This document shows positions 46,944 through 56,195 of a DNA stretch of 64,000 nucleotides, piece by piece. The notes below the pieces were generated by a model. That model saw nothing but the letters and a program-made list of their open reading frames with translations, was not told the origin of the DNA and ran no database searches. Source of the DNA: JAKZVK01 sp965248255 (lineage in GTDB: Bacteria > Acidobacteriota > Terriglobia > Bryobacterales > UBA6623); contig CBDFIW010000001.1 in assembly GCA_965248255.1 (NCBI GenBank), forward strand, positions 434,001 through 498,000. The letters run 5' to 3'. A program made the translations under genes and the position numbers. Each line of letters opens with the position of its first letter. Positions within the stretch are counted from its first letter, which is position 1.

Positions 46944-48329
46944 CTATCGCCCGGCCTCGTCGGGATGACTGACCCTCACCGGTACCGGCGCCGACACCTT
47001 CCCGCCGCAGCTCACCGCCACCGAATACTCCCCCGGCACCGTACTCGGATGAAGCTGCACATTGACCTGCCGGTAGCCGTCCTTGTCAGCGGGGCCGACG
47101 TAACTCACAGCGAGCGCGGCCTCACCGAAGCGCACCTTCAGGTGCTCCCGGCGGACGGACGCGGGAAGACCCTCGACCCACAACGACGCCCAGGTCTCCT
47201 TGCCCAGCCACACCCGGTCCTCGTCGAACGTCTCCGTGTCCGTCAGGCCGACGATTCTCAGACGGCTCAAGTCCATCGGCCGCGGCTCGCCATCAACCAC
47301 GATCTCGACAGGATCGCTGAAGAGGCTGCCCGCGGTCCGGACCCGCACCTCGTGCGCGCCCGGTGCCAGGCCCGGCGGCAGCTTGCAGTTGACCTGCCAG
47401 GCGTTCGCGGTCTTCCTGCCGACGAAGATCGGACGCACGCCGTAGCCTCCGATCTCCGGTAAGACGTTGGCGTTCTCCAGCCCGTGCTCACCTGCTTCTC
47501 GTCCGTCCCACTCAAACCACAGCGAGACATAGTCGTCAAGCCGGCTTTCGAAATGCGTCTCCGCCGTGCGCAGATTGAGGGCCTCTGAAAGAACGGGCCG
47601 CGGCTCGGTCGGGTTGTCGGGCTCGGGATCCCAATGCCGGTAGCAGGCCACGTGAGCCCTCTGCTCGATCACGCTCAACAACTTGACCCGTGCGAACCCC
47701 GCCGCGCGGCACAGCGCCAGCAGGCAGGCCGTGTTCGGACCGACCCAGTTATCGAGGCGGTTGGCCAGCTCGTCTTCTTCGTAGAACTCCATCACCGGCG
47801 CGCTGCCGGCCTGGCCATCGGCCGGGAGGCCTTCGTCGATCACGTAGGACTCGACCAACGCCGTGTCGCGCGTGACCTCGCACACCTTCTCGAGGCCCAG
47901 CAGCGGGTGCTTGAGGTGATAGAGCACGCCGAGAAAGAGGACCAGGTCGAAGCGTCTGTCCGTCTTGGCCGAGAGCTGGTACACGTCCATGACGCGGTAG
48001 TTCACCTTGGCGCCGAGCCGGTCGCGGGCGAGATAGAAAGCCGGCTGCTCGATGTGGTCGATGGCGGTGACGTCGGCGCCGCGTCGCTCCATCTCGAACG
48101 CGAACCAGCCGTCCCAGGTCCCGATATCGAGCACTCGCTTGCCCGAGAGGTCGTCGGGCACGGGGAGGCGCCGCAGCCGCTGCTTCTGCTGCTCGAGGCT
48201 CTGCAGCCCTTCGAGGACCTGTCCGTCGGGCAGCTCGATGCTGTGATACCATCCGCTCTCGGAAAACTCGTTGGCCAAGCCGCGCCAATGCGCACGCGCC
48301 GCTGGGTCGTTGGCGCGGATGCGAGCCAT
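46944..48329 (-). CDS. CmoB-like class I methyltransferase with C-terminal beta domains
   Basis: 461 residues from ATG 48329 (the frame is open upstream). Residues 1-220: SAM-dependent methyltransferase, with WYHSIELPDGQVLEGLQSLE before the fold as in CmoB/DUF1698 proteins, SAM motif RVLDIGTWDGWFAFEMERRG, acidic VTAIDHIEQPAF, and LVLFLGVLYHLKHPLLGLE. Residues about 240-461: two beta domains (GRKTANAWQVNCKLPPGLAP, GAHEVRVRTAGSLF; VRFGEAALAVSYVGPAD), IPT/Ig-like and not found in CmoB. Position between the two SGNH genes, on the opposite strand, suggests a glycan or lipid methylation role rather than tRNA modification; this is an inference. Confidence 0.8.
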   Translation of the reverse strand: MARIRANDPAARAHWRGLANEFSESGWYHSIELPDGQVLEGLQSLEQQKQRLRRLPVPDDLSGKRVLDIGTWDGWFAFEMERRGADVTAIDHIEQPAFYLARDRLGAKVNYRVMDVYQLSAKTDRRFDLVLFLGVLYHLKHPLLGLEKVCEVTRDTALVESYVIDEGLPADGQAGSAPVMEFYEEDELANRLDNWVGPNTACLLALCRAAGFARVKLLSVIEQRAHVACYRHWDPEPDNPTEPRPVLSEALNLRTAETHFESRLDDYVSLWFEWDGREAGEHGLENANVLPEIGGYGVRPIFVGRKTANAWQVNCKLPPGLAPGAHEVRVRTAGSLFSDPVEIVVDGEPRPMDLSRLRIVGLTDTETFDEDRVWLGKETWASLWVEGLPASVRREHLKVRFGEAALAVSYVGPADKDGYRQVNVQLHPSTVPGEYSVAVSCGGKVSAPVPVRVSHPDEAGR

Positions 48330-48549
48330 ACGGTTCACGCTATCAGACAGCCCCCTCCTGAGCAATGGAGAGGGCTTCCTAGTAGACTGTCCCGGAGGGA
48401 TCATGCGGATCGTACGGGCGGAGCGCTGTCTCCGCCCTCCGGGGCTGGCGAGCCGCCCCAGGGCCAACACAGCGTCGGCTCCTATTTACGCCGCTTCAAG
48501 AACGCCGACGCCCCGGGCCGACGCAGCAGTCGGCCCCTACGCCGCATCC

Positions 48550-49777
48550 ATGAGTAAGCGCTTGAGAGGGTTCCTACAATACTCGGCCATCGTCTTGCTG
48601 TCGGGCGTTCTGGCGATCGTGCTGGCGGAAGCCTATCTGGCCTCGCGCGCTACGCCGCCGGGGGCGCTGCCGTTCTACGGTCAGCTCTATCCCTATGTGA
48701 TGTTCCGGCCGCAAGCGAACCTGAGGTACGTCAGCTCGGAAACGTTCGAGATGTCGCACCACGCCGAGCAGGTGCATCACTACACCAACGACGACGGGCT
48801 GCGCGTCAGCGCGCCGGATTATGAGCTGCCGCGAGCGAAACCGCCCGGGCAGTTGCGGCTGGCGGTGCTGGGCGGGTCGGCGGTGGAGATCGCCACGACC
48901 TTCGAGACGACGCTGCCCGGGTCGCTCAAGACCTTGCTTCAGAAGGCGTATCCAGGCCGCGACATCGAGGTCATCAACGCCGGGATTCAGTCATCGGTCT
49001 CGCGGCAGTCGATCATCCACTTCATGTTTACGGTGGCGGACTACGAACCCGACATCCTGGTGTTCTACGACGGGCATAACGACATGGGCATGCCTTTGAT
49101 GTACGACGCGCGTCCGAACTTCCCCTATAACTTCCAAGTAATGCAGGAGGCCTGGGACCTCTATCGGGAGAGGCACCGGGACTCGCTGTTCCGCATCGTT
49201 TTGGATCGCAGCCATCTGTATGCCGCCCTGTCTGTACGCTGGGGTGGTTGCCGGCGACGAGGCCGCCGCTGCCGGCACGGTAGCGAAGGGTCTGCTGCGC
49301 GCGCCTCACGCGTTGGTGCCGGCGCAGATCCGGGACGACCCCGACTACGCGCGGTGCTTCGTCGCCGAGTATCTGACGAATTGGCAGAAGCTCATCGATC
49401 TGTCGAAGACCTACGACTTCGAACCCGTCTTCGTGCTGCAACCAACCGGCGCTTTCGACCGCGAGTACACGATTGCCGCGCTGCAACGCGGGTTCAACAT
49501 CGAAGAAGAGGCGGCGGTCGAATGGCTTGACGCCTTCAATGACTTGTACCGCGAGGCGGGGCGGCAGATCGAGGGGCTGCAGGCGAAGTATCCCGACGTG
49601 GTGTTCCTGAACCTGGGCGACTACCTGTTGCCGGCCGAGGAGTACTTCTGGGACGGGGTACACGTGTATGACGAGATCAACATGAAGCTGGCCGAGCGCA
49701 TCTATGAAGATATGAAGGATTTGGTGGAGCGCAAGCTTAAACGTTTGCCGCAGCCGCCTGCCGAGCCGCGACCGTGA
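48550..49777 (+). pseudogene. Membrane-anchored SGNH/GDSL hydrolase 2, frameshifted
   Basis: Paralogue of 45568-46770. ATG 48550, anchor FLQYSAIVLLSGVLAIVLAE, SGNH blocks LAVLGGSAVEIATTFE (the usual Ser context, GGSA), EVINAGIQSSVSRQS, ILVFYDGHNDMGMPL. One extra G in a G4 run (49241-49244) moves the frame; the next frame continues VVAGDEAAAAGTVAKGLL and ends with EEYFWDGVHVYDEINMK, the Asp-His block. Joined, about 408 residues. The break may be a consensus error since every catalytic block is preserved. Confidence 0.82.
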
Positions 49778-49784
49778 GGGAGCG

Positions 49785-51179
49785 TTGATAGCCCGCCTGC
49801 GTCCTCACTACCCGGTCCTTCCGGCGGCTCTGCTCTGCCTTGTGTATTGCGGCGCGCCGACCGACTCCAACCTCATCCGAACCGAAGACGGCCTTCGCCG
49901 GGCCATCGCGGAAGGTACGAGCGAAATTCAACTGGCGCCGGGCGTGATCGAGGTGTCGTCGCCGATCGACGCCCCTGAAGGGACCGGCGATCTCGACGTG
50001 ATCGGCCATCCCGAGGGCACCACCCTTCGCGTTTCACCGGCGTTCGCGGGGCGCGCCGTGTTGACCTTCCGCTCCGCCGAGAACGTCAAGCTGTCAGGGT
50101 TCTCCATCGAAGGCCATCGCAAGGCGGTGAAGGAACGGGTCGGCATTCCACCGGCCAACGAAACCTTCACGTCCTTCTACTCGAACAACGGCGTCATTTT
50201 CGAAGACGTGCGCGGCCTGCACATCGCCACCATACGCTTCTCCGAAATCTGGGCCTTCCCGATCATCGTCAACCAAGGCCACGACGTGCGAATCGAGGAC
50301 GTGCATATCCGCAACTCGGGTTCGCTCAACGAGAAGGGACGCAACAACACTTCTGGAGGCATCCTACTCGAAGAAGGCACGGCGGACTTCGTCATCCGCA
50401 ACTGCACGTTCGAGAACGTCCGCGGCAATGGCATCTGGACGCACTCGCGCTACGAATCGCCGCGCAACCGTGACGGGCTGATCGAGGGCAACCGGTTCAA
50501 GTACATCGCCCGCGACGCCATTCAGGTCGGCCACGCCACGCGCATCCGTGTGGAGGGTAATCACGGTGAGCGCATCGGCTATCCCTTCCACTACGCCGAT
50601 GTCGAAGGAAAAGGATACCCGGTCGGCATTGACACGGCCGGCAACACCGATCAGAGCATCTACGCCAACAACTCCTTCGACGAGATCAACGGCAAGTGCA
50701 TCGACCTCGACGGCTTTCACCACGGCGAGGTGCACGGCAACCGCTGCACCAACAAAGGGACGGCGGTCGACTACCCTCTGGGCCACTTCGCGATCACCAT
50801 GAACAACACCAACCCCGACATGGAGTCCGAGCAGATCGTGATTGAAGACAACGAGGTGGACGGCGCGGTGTACGGCGGCCTGTTCATCATCGGCAGCGGC
50901 CATCGCGTCGTCAACAATCGCTTCCGCAACTTGAACCGGGTGCAATGCGTGGAGGGCTCGGTGGACCTTCGCTGCCGTTTCTGGCTCGAAGAGCCTGCTT
51001 TGCTGCGCACGGGCATCTACCTGGGCCGCCAAGCCGAGCGCCCCGCCGTGACCAGGGACAACGTCATCGAAGGCAATGTGGTGACCGGTTTCGGGATGAC
51101 GGAGAGCTGCATTGCGGCGGCACCGGGTGTCCGCCTCGCTGCCAATCGCATCATTGGTAACAAATGCCGTGATCAATAA
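49785..51179 (+). CDS. Exported right-handed beta-helix protein
   Basis: 464 residues, starting at TTG 49785 seven bases after the SGNH2 stop, so probably cotranscribed. Hydrophobic N-terminus (PVLPAALLCLVYCG) acts as signal, perhaps a lipoprotein. The body has the repeat pattern of parallel beta-helix/NosD-type proteins: GVIFEDVRGLHIATIRFSEI, FVIRNCTFENVRGNGIWTHS, DGLIEGNRFKYIARDAIQVG, QIVIEDNEVDGAVYGGLFII, RDNVIEGNVVTGFGMTESCI. Such folds occur in polysaccharide lyases, epimerases and glycan-binding proteins. No catalytic motif can be assigned. Context suggests action on an exopolysaccharide. Confidence 0.78.
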   Translation: MIARLRPHYPVLPAALLCLVYCGAPTDSNLIRTEDGLRRAIAEGTSEIQLAPGVIEVSSPIDAPEGTGDLDVIGHPEGTTLRVSPAFAGRAVLTFRSAENVKLSGFSIEGHRKAVKERVGIPPANETFTSFYSNNGVIFEDVRGLHIATIRFSEIWAFPIIVNQGHDVRIEDVHIRNSGSLNEKGRNNTSGGILLEEGTADFVIRNCTFENVRGNGIWTHSRYESPRNRDGLIEGNRFKYIARDAIQVGHATRIRVEGNHGERIGYPFHYADVEGKGYPVGIDTAGNTDQSIYANNSFDEINGKCIDLDGFHHGEVHGNRCTNKGTAVDYPLGHFAITMNNTNPDMESEQIVIEDNEVDGAVYGGLFIIGSGHRVVNNRFRNLNRVQCVEGSVDLRCRFWLEEPALLRTGIYLGRQAERPAVTRDNVIEGNVVTGFGMTESCIAAAPGVRLAANRIIGNKCRDQ

Positions 51180-51564
51180 AATGGGCGAGAACGGCCCCAG
51201 GTCTGTTCCAGCCCTGCGCTACACGCAATTGTGTTACGGGAGTTTCACACGACGGCGCGGTCCTACAATCGGGGCGACTGAAGATGGGATGCGAACGCTC
51301 GACGAAACGCTTGCGGCGGTACTACCGTTAGCTTGGCAGAGCCCTGAGCGCCGCGAGCGCCTGACTCTCGGTCGGCGCGGAGCTGTCCACTGAAGGACGG
51401 AGGTTTGACAGTGACTGCAGGTCGCCCGAAGATATCGTGGGTTCCGTGCCGTGCGTGTCGGCAGGCGGTGACCTAGTCAGACTTGTCGCGGAACGTGCAG
51501 CCGCAGTGATAGCACCCCCTCCCCGCTCCGTCGCGGTCGCGGCACGGAGGCGAGGCACCGCGTG
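51180..51564. other. Gene-free stretch
   Basis: No supportable gene or clear signal in either strand. Confidence 0.5.
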
Positions 51565-51852
51565 CTAAGGCTCGAACGGCCGGCCCGTGCGCCGCAGTGA
51601 CTTCGGGATGCCGATCTGCAGCGTCACATAGGCGCTGTCGTTTGGGAAGCCACGGTTGTTGAGCTTGCCGGCAGCGTAGCCCGGTAGCGCATCGCCGATC
51701 GTGCCAACGATGCGGTTGGCGTGTTCGGCGGTGGTCCCGTGCAGGTGCTCGACGAGGGCGACGGCCTCGGCCCAGCCGACCTTTAGCGCTGTTTCCCAGT
51801 CGGCAGCGATACCGGTGGCATACCACTTGTCGGCTGTCTCGACGACAACTCC
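51565..51852 (-). pseudogene. C-terminal fragment of an unidentified enzyme
   Basis: About 95 codons ending in a normal stop: GVVVETADKWYATGIAADWE, ALVEHLHGTTAEHANRIVGT, KLNNRGFPNDSAYVTLQIGI, PKSLRRTGRPFEP. The sequence has good coding character, weakly recalling acetamidase/formamidase C-termini, but I cannot confirm the family. Its 5-prime part is missing: the frame stops being plausible at about 51852, exactly where an oppositely oriented gene fragment begins. Confidence 0.4.
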
Positions 51853-52545
51853 CCCATTCTGCCGCCCGGCCCCGAGCCGCCCGAATTCCTGCCAACGACG
51901 GCGAGCCAGACCATCATCGCGGTGACGTTTGTCTTCAGCGATGGGGGTCCGGACAGGGCGATCGGCAAGTCCGACATTTTCTTCAACCCGGAGTTGCCTC
52001 TGCACACCAGCCCGGGCCCCGACCAAATCGACTTCGAGTCGGTGCTGGTGCATGAATTGGGCCACGCGCTGGGCCTCGGCCACAATGACAACTGCGTTGT
52101 CGGGCCGACCATCATGGAGTCGCTGATCGACACCGGCGAGATCAAAAGGGATCTGTTCCCGGCCGAGTTCGAAGGTCTGCGATTCCTCTACCCGGTCGCC
52201 GACTTCCCCGCCGTTCGAGTGTTCGAGCGCGACCGGCGCCTGCGATTCGACGCCGTTCAAGGAGGGGACAACCCATTCTCCCAGACTATCTCGCTGTTCG
52301 GTCCGAGGGGACGACGTTGGAACACGAACGTGACAACCTCGGCCGGCGGCACATGGGTTAGCCTCGGACTGGAGACGGGCAGCTTCCCAGGCGATGGCAC
52401 GTTGGACGTTGCGGTTGAGACGGCTGGCTTGGCTGCGGGGGACTACACTGCCGCGATCGAAGTGAGCATCGAAGGCCACCCCGGCCCGCGGGTCACGATT
52501 CATGTAGACCTATTGAATCCCGCAAATTATTATGACACTTTTTGA
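51853..52545 (+). pseudogene. Matrixin-type metalloprotease, 5-prime truncated, 3-prime end altered by IS
   Basis: The catalytic zinc site is HELGHALGLGH (HExxHxxGxxH, metzincin type), preceded by SDIFFNPELPLHTSPGPDQI and followed by the TIMESLIDTGEIKRDLFPAE segment; a Met-turn equivalent is IMES. A beta domain follows. The N-terminal half of the catalytic domain, the propeptide and any signal peptide are missing: coding quality begins at 51853 with no start codon. IS630-A copy 4 entered four codons before the stop (VDL then VSPS in the empty site CTAG), and the present tail LNPANYYDTF is IS-encoded. Confidence 0.65.
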
Positions 52546-53606
52546 CAGTGTGGAGCATCTATATATGTATGGGCAACCCCAAAGGTGTGAAGCGGGATTT
52601 CAAGGCGCTGGAGAAGCGCCGTTTCGAAGCGATGCGGCTGCTCCACCAAGGCCACAATCAGTCCGAGACGGCGAGACGGCTGAACGTCGCTCGCCAAACC
52701 GTCAGTGAGTGGCGGCGGCAATACCGCGAGCAGGGTGCGGCCGGACTCCGCCAGGCCGGGCGCGCCGGACGCAAGCCGCTCCTCGATGCCGCACAACGCG
52801 AACGCCTGACGTCGCTGCTGCTGGAAGGCCCGGAAGCCCACGGCTTCCCAACGCCCCTGTGGAGCTGTCCGCGGGTGGCTCGGCTGACCGGAGACGAGTT
52901 CGGGGTCGCATACCACGCAGGCCACGCCTGGAAGATCCTGCGAGCGCTCGACTGGAGCCCGCAACGCCCGGCCGGAAAGGCGCGCGAGCGCAACGAAGAG
53001 CGGATCCGCACCTGGAAGCGCAAGACCTGGAAGCGCATTAAAAAAAAGCCCAAAACGAAGGCCGTACGCTCGTCTTCATCGACGAAAGCGGATTGAGTCA
53101 GAAGCCGCATCGCTGCCGCACCTGGGCGCCACGTGGCCAAACACCGGTGCTGCAGTTTAACTTCAACTGGGAGAAGCTTTCCGTCTCGGCGGGGCTGACG
53201 CTGCGTAACTTCTACTTCCGGCTCTATCCCGGTGCGATCGGCAAAGAGCAAGTGACCGACTTTCTCAAGGCGTTGGTACGTCATATCGATCGCCCGCTGC
53301 TGATCGTCTGGGATCGGCTGCCGGCGCACCGTAGCCGCCTGGTGCAAGAGTTCATCGAACTCTCCGAAGGCCACATCGCAACCGAGTACTTGCCACCCTA
53401 TGCGCCGGAGTTGAATCCGGTGGAATACATCTGGGCTTACTGGAAGCAGCACGAGTTGCCGAACGTCTGTCCGAAAGACTACGGCGAGCTGAACGAGCGG
53501 GCCCGCAAGGCACTCCGCCGCATGTACCGCAAACCGCGTTTGATCACGGCCTTCTGGAAACAGTCTTCTCTTTGTTTTGACTGACTCTATATTATGCGGG
53601 AGTCAA
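52513..53606 (+). mobile_element. IS630-family element A, copy 4
   Basis: 1094 bp; TA duplication 52511-52512/53607-53608; empty site accCTAGttt. Appears identical to copy 1. Confidence 0.93.
52569..53584 (+). CDS. IS630-family transposase, element A copy 4
   Basis: Two frames joined through the A8 slippery run (53040-53047). Sequence as in copy 1, with VFIDESGL, LLIVWDRLPAH and ELNPVEYIW. The identity to copy 1, 31 kb away, points to very recent movement. Confidence 0.88.
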
Positions 53607-53698
53607 TAGTTTCCCCCAGTTAGCCTTTGATTCCGTGAGACTTACCGGCCCGCACGCGGTCCTCGGCGTCTTCTCCCTATAGTCGGGGGTGCTCGCGA

Positions 53699-53772
53699 TT
53701 GACAAAAGGAGTCTATTTCTATCAAGATAGTAGAGATAGGCAATTGCTAATCCCTACCAGCATAGTAGAGAT
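53699..53772 (+). promoter_or_regulatory. Tandem imperfect palindromes upstream of the nitrite/sulfite reductase
   Basis: Two inverted repeats with a shared half-site TAGTAGAGAT: 53714-53738 (TATTTCTATCA / TAGTAGAGATA, 8 of 11 paired) and 53750-53772 (ATCCCTACCA / TAGTAGAGAT, 8 of 10 paired), centres about 35 bp apart. TTGACA at 53699-53704 could be a -35 box that the first palindrome would overlap downstream. The arrangement suggests a dimeric repressor; Rrf2-type sulfur/Fe-S regulators use similar TA-rich palindromes, but the regulator is not in the window. Confidence 0.5.
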
Positions 53773-53799
53773 TGCGCGATCGCAAGGAAGGGTGGATCC

Positions 53800-55944
53800 A
53801 TGGCTACGGCGACGAGTGCGACCAGTTCCGTTGATGCCAACCGCTGGGCGCATCTTCCTTCAGACCAAAAAGAAGAGATCGACGTCTTCGAGACCGAACT
53901 TCGCCGAGTGCAAGCAGGCCAGATGGCGGAGAAGGTTTTCCTTGAGTTTCGCTTACGGCACGGGGTGTACGGCCAGAGGCAAGACGGTGTTCAGATGCAG
54001 CGCATCAAGATCCCGCTGGGGGTCGTGGACGCCGACAAGATGACCCAACTGGCTGACCTCAGTGAGGAGTACGCCGTGGGTGTGGCCCACATCACCACGC
54101 GGCAGGACGTGCAGTACCACTACCTAGACATCAACGACACGCCTAATCTGATGAGGCGGCTGGCTGAAGTCGGCATCACCACCCGTGAAGCCTGCGGCAA
54201 CGTGGTCCGCAACGTGACGGCCTGCCCGCAAGCGGGGGTCTGCACCGACGAGACGTTCGACGTCACGCCTTACGCGCGGGCCATGGCGTACTTCTTGCTG
54301 CGGCATCCCGACGCGCAGAATTTCGGCCGCAAGTTCAAGATCGCCTACTCGGGCTGCGATGACCATGCCTGCGGCCTGGCGCGCATGCACGACATCGGGG
54401 CCATCGCGAAGGTTCGGCAAACCAACGGCGCCGAGATCGAGGGCTTCAAGGTGTTCGTTGGCGGCGGACTCGGGGCGCTGCCCTTCCAAGCGGAACTCTA
54501 CAGTGAGTTCGTGTCGGCCGACGAGATGTTGCCCCTGGCTCAGGCCATCGCGCGGGTCTTCGCCCGCCTTGGCGAGAAGCAGAACCGTGCCAAGGCCCGG
54601 CTGAAGTTCCTGATCGCGAAACTCGGTTTCGAGGAGTTCAAGCGCCAAGTCGCTGAAGAGCGCGGCAAGCTACACGAAGACCCGCGTTGGGCGAGTGAGC
54701 TGGAGCAGGCGATGGCTGATTATGACGACCAGCCGCTCAAGCCTCCCTCGGAACTTGACGTACCCGACGACGCCGATCCCGGGCTGCTGCGCTGGCTCAA
54801 GATCAATGTGAGGCCGCAGAGCCAACAAGGCTACTCGATGGTGGAGGTTTTCCTTCCCCTCGGCGATATCTCCGCCGACCAGTTGCGCGGACTCGCCAAC
54901 CTGTGCCGCCGGCATGTCAAGGATACCGTCCGGACCACGGTCGATCAGAACCTCCTGGTGCGCTGGGTATCCAATGGCGATCTACCGGCCTTTTACGATG
55001 GCCTCAGGGAACTCCACCTCGCCGACGCCGGGGCAGGCCGGCTGGCCGACGTAACGGCTTGCCCGGGAACGGATTCCTGCAAACTTGGTATCGCTTCCTC
55101 GCGGGGGCTGGCCGCCGTGCTGTATGAGAAGTTCAATAACGGCCTGGGGCGTCTCGCCGATCGCGATGACCTCAAGGTCAAGATCAGCGGTTGCTTCAAC
55201 TCTTGCGGGCAGCACCATATTGCCGACATCGGGTTGTTCGGCTCGGTGCAGCGCAAAGGCAGCCACTCGGCGCCGGTGTTCCAGATCCTGGCCGGGGGGA
55301 CCACCAAGAACAACGCGGCTTCCTACGGCCTCACCGTCGGCAAGGTGGCTGCCAAGAATGCACCGGCGGCGATCGCCAAGCTCAGCGATCTCTATGGCAA
55401 GGAAAAGCGAGAGGGCGAGAGCTTCGCCGATTTCTCTGGGCGCCTCGGCCGCGTTCGTATGAAGCAGGAACTCGACGAATTCACCCTCAAGACGGGCTTT
55501 GACGAGACGCCCGAACTCTACGAGGATAACCGCCAGCCGTGGGAGTACAAGAAGTCTCTGGGCGTCGGCGAGTGCGCCGGCGAAGTCGTCGATCAAGCTG
55601 AGTTCATGCTCGAGGACGCCGACCGGCTCAACTTCGAGGCGACGCTGGCGCTGGACGAAAGGCTGTGGGAAGACGCGGCTCGAAAGTCGTTCGAGGCATC
55701 CTTGAAGGCCTCCGACGGGCTGCTCTTCACCCGCGGCTTGCTTCTTTCAGACCGGTACGACACGATGACCGAGTTTCGTAAGCACTTCTACGACGCAGGG
55801 ACCTTCTGGAAACCCTTCGCGGAGAACTTTTTCCGCGCCGCCCAGGAGCCCCCCGCAGGAATCAGCGCGGAGCGGGCCCGCAGGCGCGTCGAGGAAACGA
55901 CTTTGTTCATCGAACAGGCGCAGACGGTCTACACTCAAACCTAG
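53800..55944 (+). CDS. Ferredoxin-type nitrite/sulfite reductase with C-terminal extension
   Basis: 714 residues from ATG 53800 (AAGGAAGGG seven bases upstream). Siroheme/4Fe-4S enzyme with the two-fold NiR/SiR layout. The C-terminal half has the cluster Cys ACPGTDSCKLGIASS and KISGCFNSCGQHHIADIG (C-x5-C and C-x3-C). The N-terminal half also has Cys pairs at the symmetric place: NVTACPQAGVCTDE and AYSGCDDHACGLARMHDIG (spacing 5 and 4). Residues about 590-714 form an extra helical domain (LNFEATLALDERLWEDAARK; RKHFYDAGTFWKPFAENFFR) resembling HEPN-type helices. Six-electron reduction of sulfite to sulfide or nitrite to ammonia; Arg/Lys choice at the substrate site cannot be settled by eye. Cytoplasmic. 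Followed by a hairpin and a gene of unknown function. Confidence 0.88.
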   Translation: MATATSATSSVDANRWAHLPSDQKEEIDVFETELRRVQAGQMAEKVFLEFRLRHGVYGQRQDGVQMQRIKIPLGVVDADKMTQLADLSEEYAVGVAHITTRQDVQYHYLDINDTPNLMRRLAEVGITTREACGNVVRNVTACPQAGVCTDETFDVTPYARAMAYFLLRHPDAQNFGRKFKIAYSGCDDHACGLARMHDIGAIAKVRQTNGAEIEGFKVFVGGGLGALPFQAELYSEFVSADEMLPLAQAIARVFARLGEKQNRAKARLKFLIAKLGFEEFKRQVAEERGKLHEDPRWASELEQAMADYDDQPLKPPSELDVPDDADPGLLRWLKINVRPQSQQGYSMVEVFLPLGDISADQLRGLANLCRRHVKDTVRTTVDQNLLVRWVSNGDLPAFYDGLRELHLADAGAGRLADVTACPGTDSCKLGIASSRGLAAVLYEKFNNGLGRLADRDDLKVKISGCFNSCGQHHIADIGLFGSVQRKGSHSAPVFQILAGGTTKNNAASYGLTVGKVAAKNAPAAIAKLSDLYGKEKREGESFADFSGRLGRVRMKQELDEFTLKTGFDETPELYEDNRQPWEYKKSLGVGECAGEVVDQAEFMLEDADRLNFEATLALDERLWEDAARKSFEASLKASDGLLFTRGLLLSDRYDTMTEFRKHFYDAGTFWKPFAENFFRAAQEPPAGISAERARRRVEETTLFIEQAQTVYTQT

Positions 55945-55966
55945 CGCCGCGATGCTGAGTCAGGTC

Positions 55967-56012
55967 GGGCCAGTAGCTGAGTGGTTCATACCCCGTCACC
56001 AGCTACCGGCCC
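55967..56012 (+). terminator. Long hairpin after the reductase gene
   Basis: GGGCCAGTAGCTG pairs with CAGCTACCGGCCC (one internal mismatch), 20-nt loop, 22 bases past the stop. No T-tract follows, so it may be a factor-dependent terminator or mRNA-stabilising structure. Confidence 0.5.
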
Positions 56013-56032
56013 GATCCTTCGAAAGGGAGGTT

Positions 56033-56057
56033 GAACCCGCCTAGACTAGACGGGTTC
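56033..56057. repeat. Second hairpin in the same spacer
   Basis: GAACCCG and CGGGTTC, 7-bp perfect stem with an 11-nt loop (CCTAGACTAGA), no T-tract. Confidence 0.4.
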
Positions 56058-56195
56058 GATCGTGAAGGCGTTCGGTGAGAGGGGTAGGCTACAGTAGACG
56101 GGAATTTTCCAAGTCTCTATTCACCCCCGGGTTAGGCAGCTCCGGCGCGGCTTCCAAGAGGCCTCCGAAAGCACGCAAAACGAGACACGATCTTC

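Noticed and set aside
55967..56057. Possible tRNA, because GTAGCTGAGTGGTT and GGTTGAACCC look like D- and T-arm sequences
   Set aside because: No cloverleaf forms: the acceptor arms do not pair and the strong stems are two independent hairpins.
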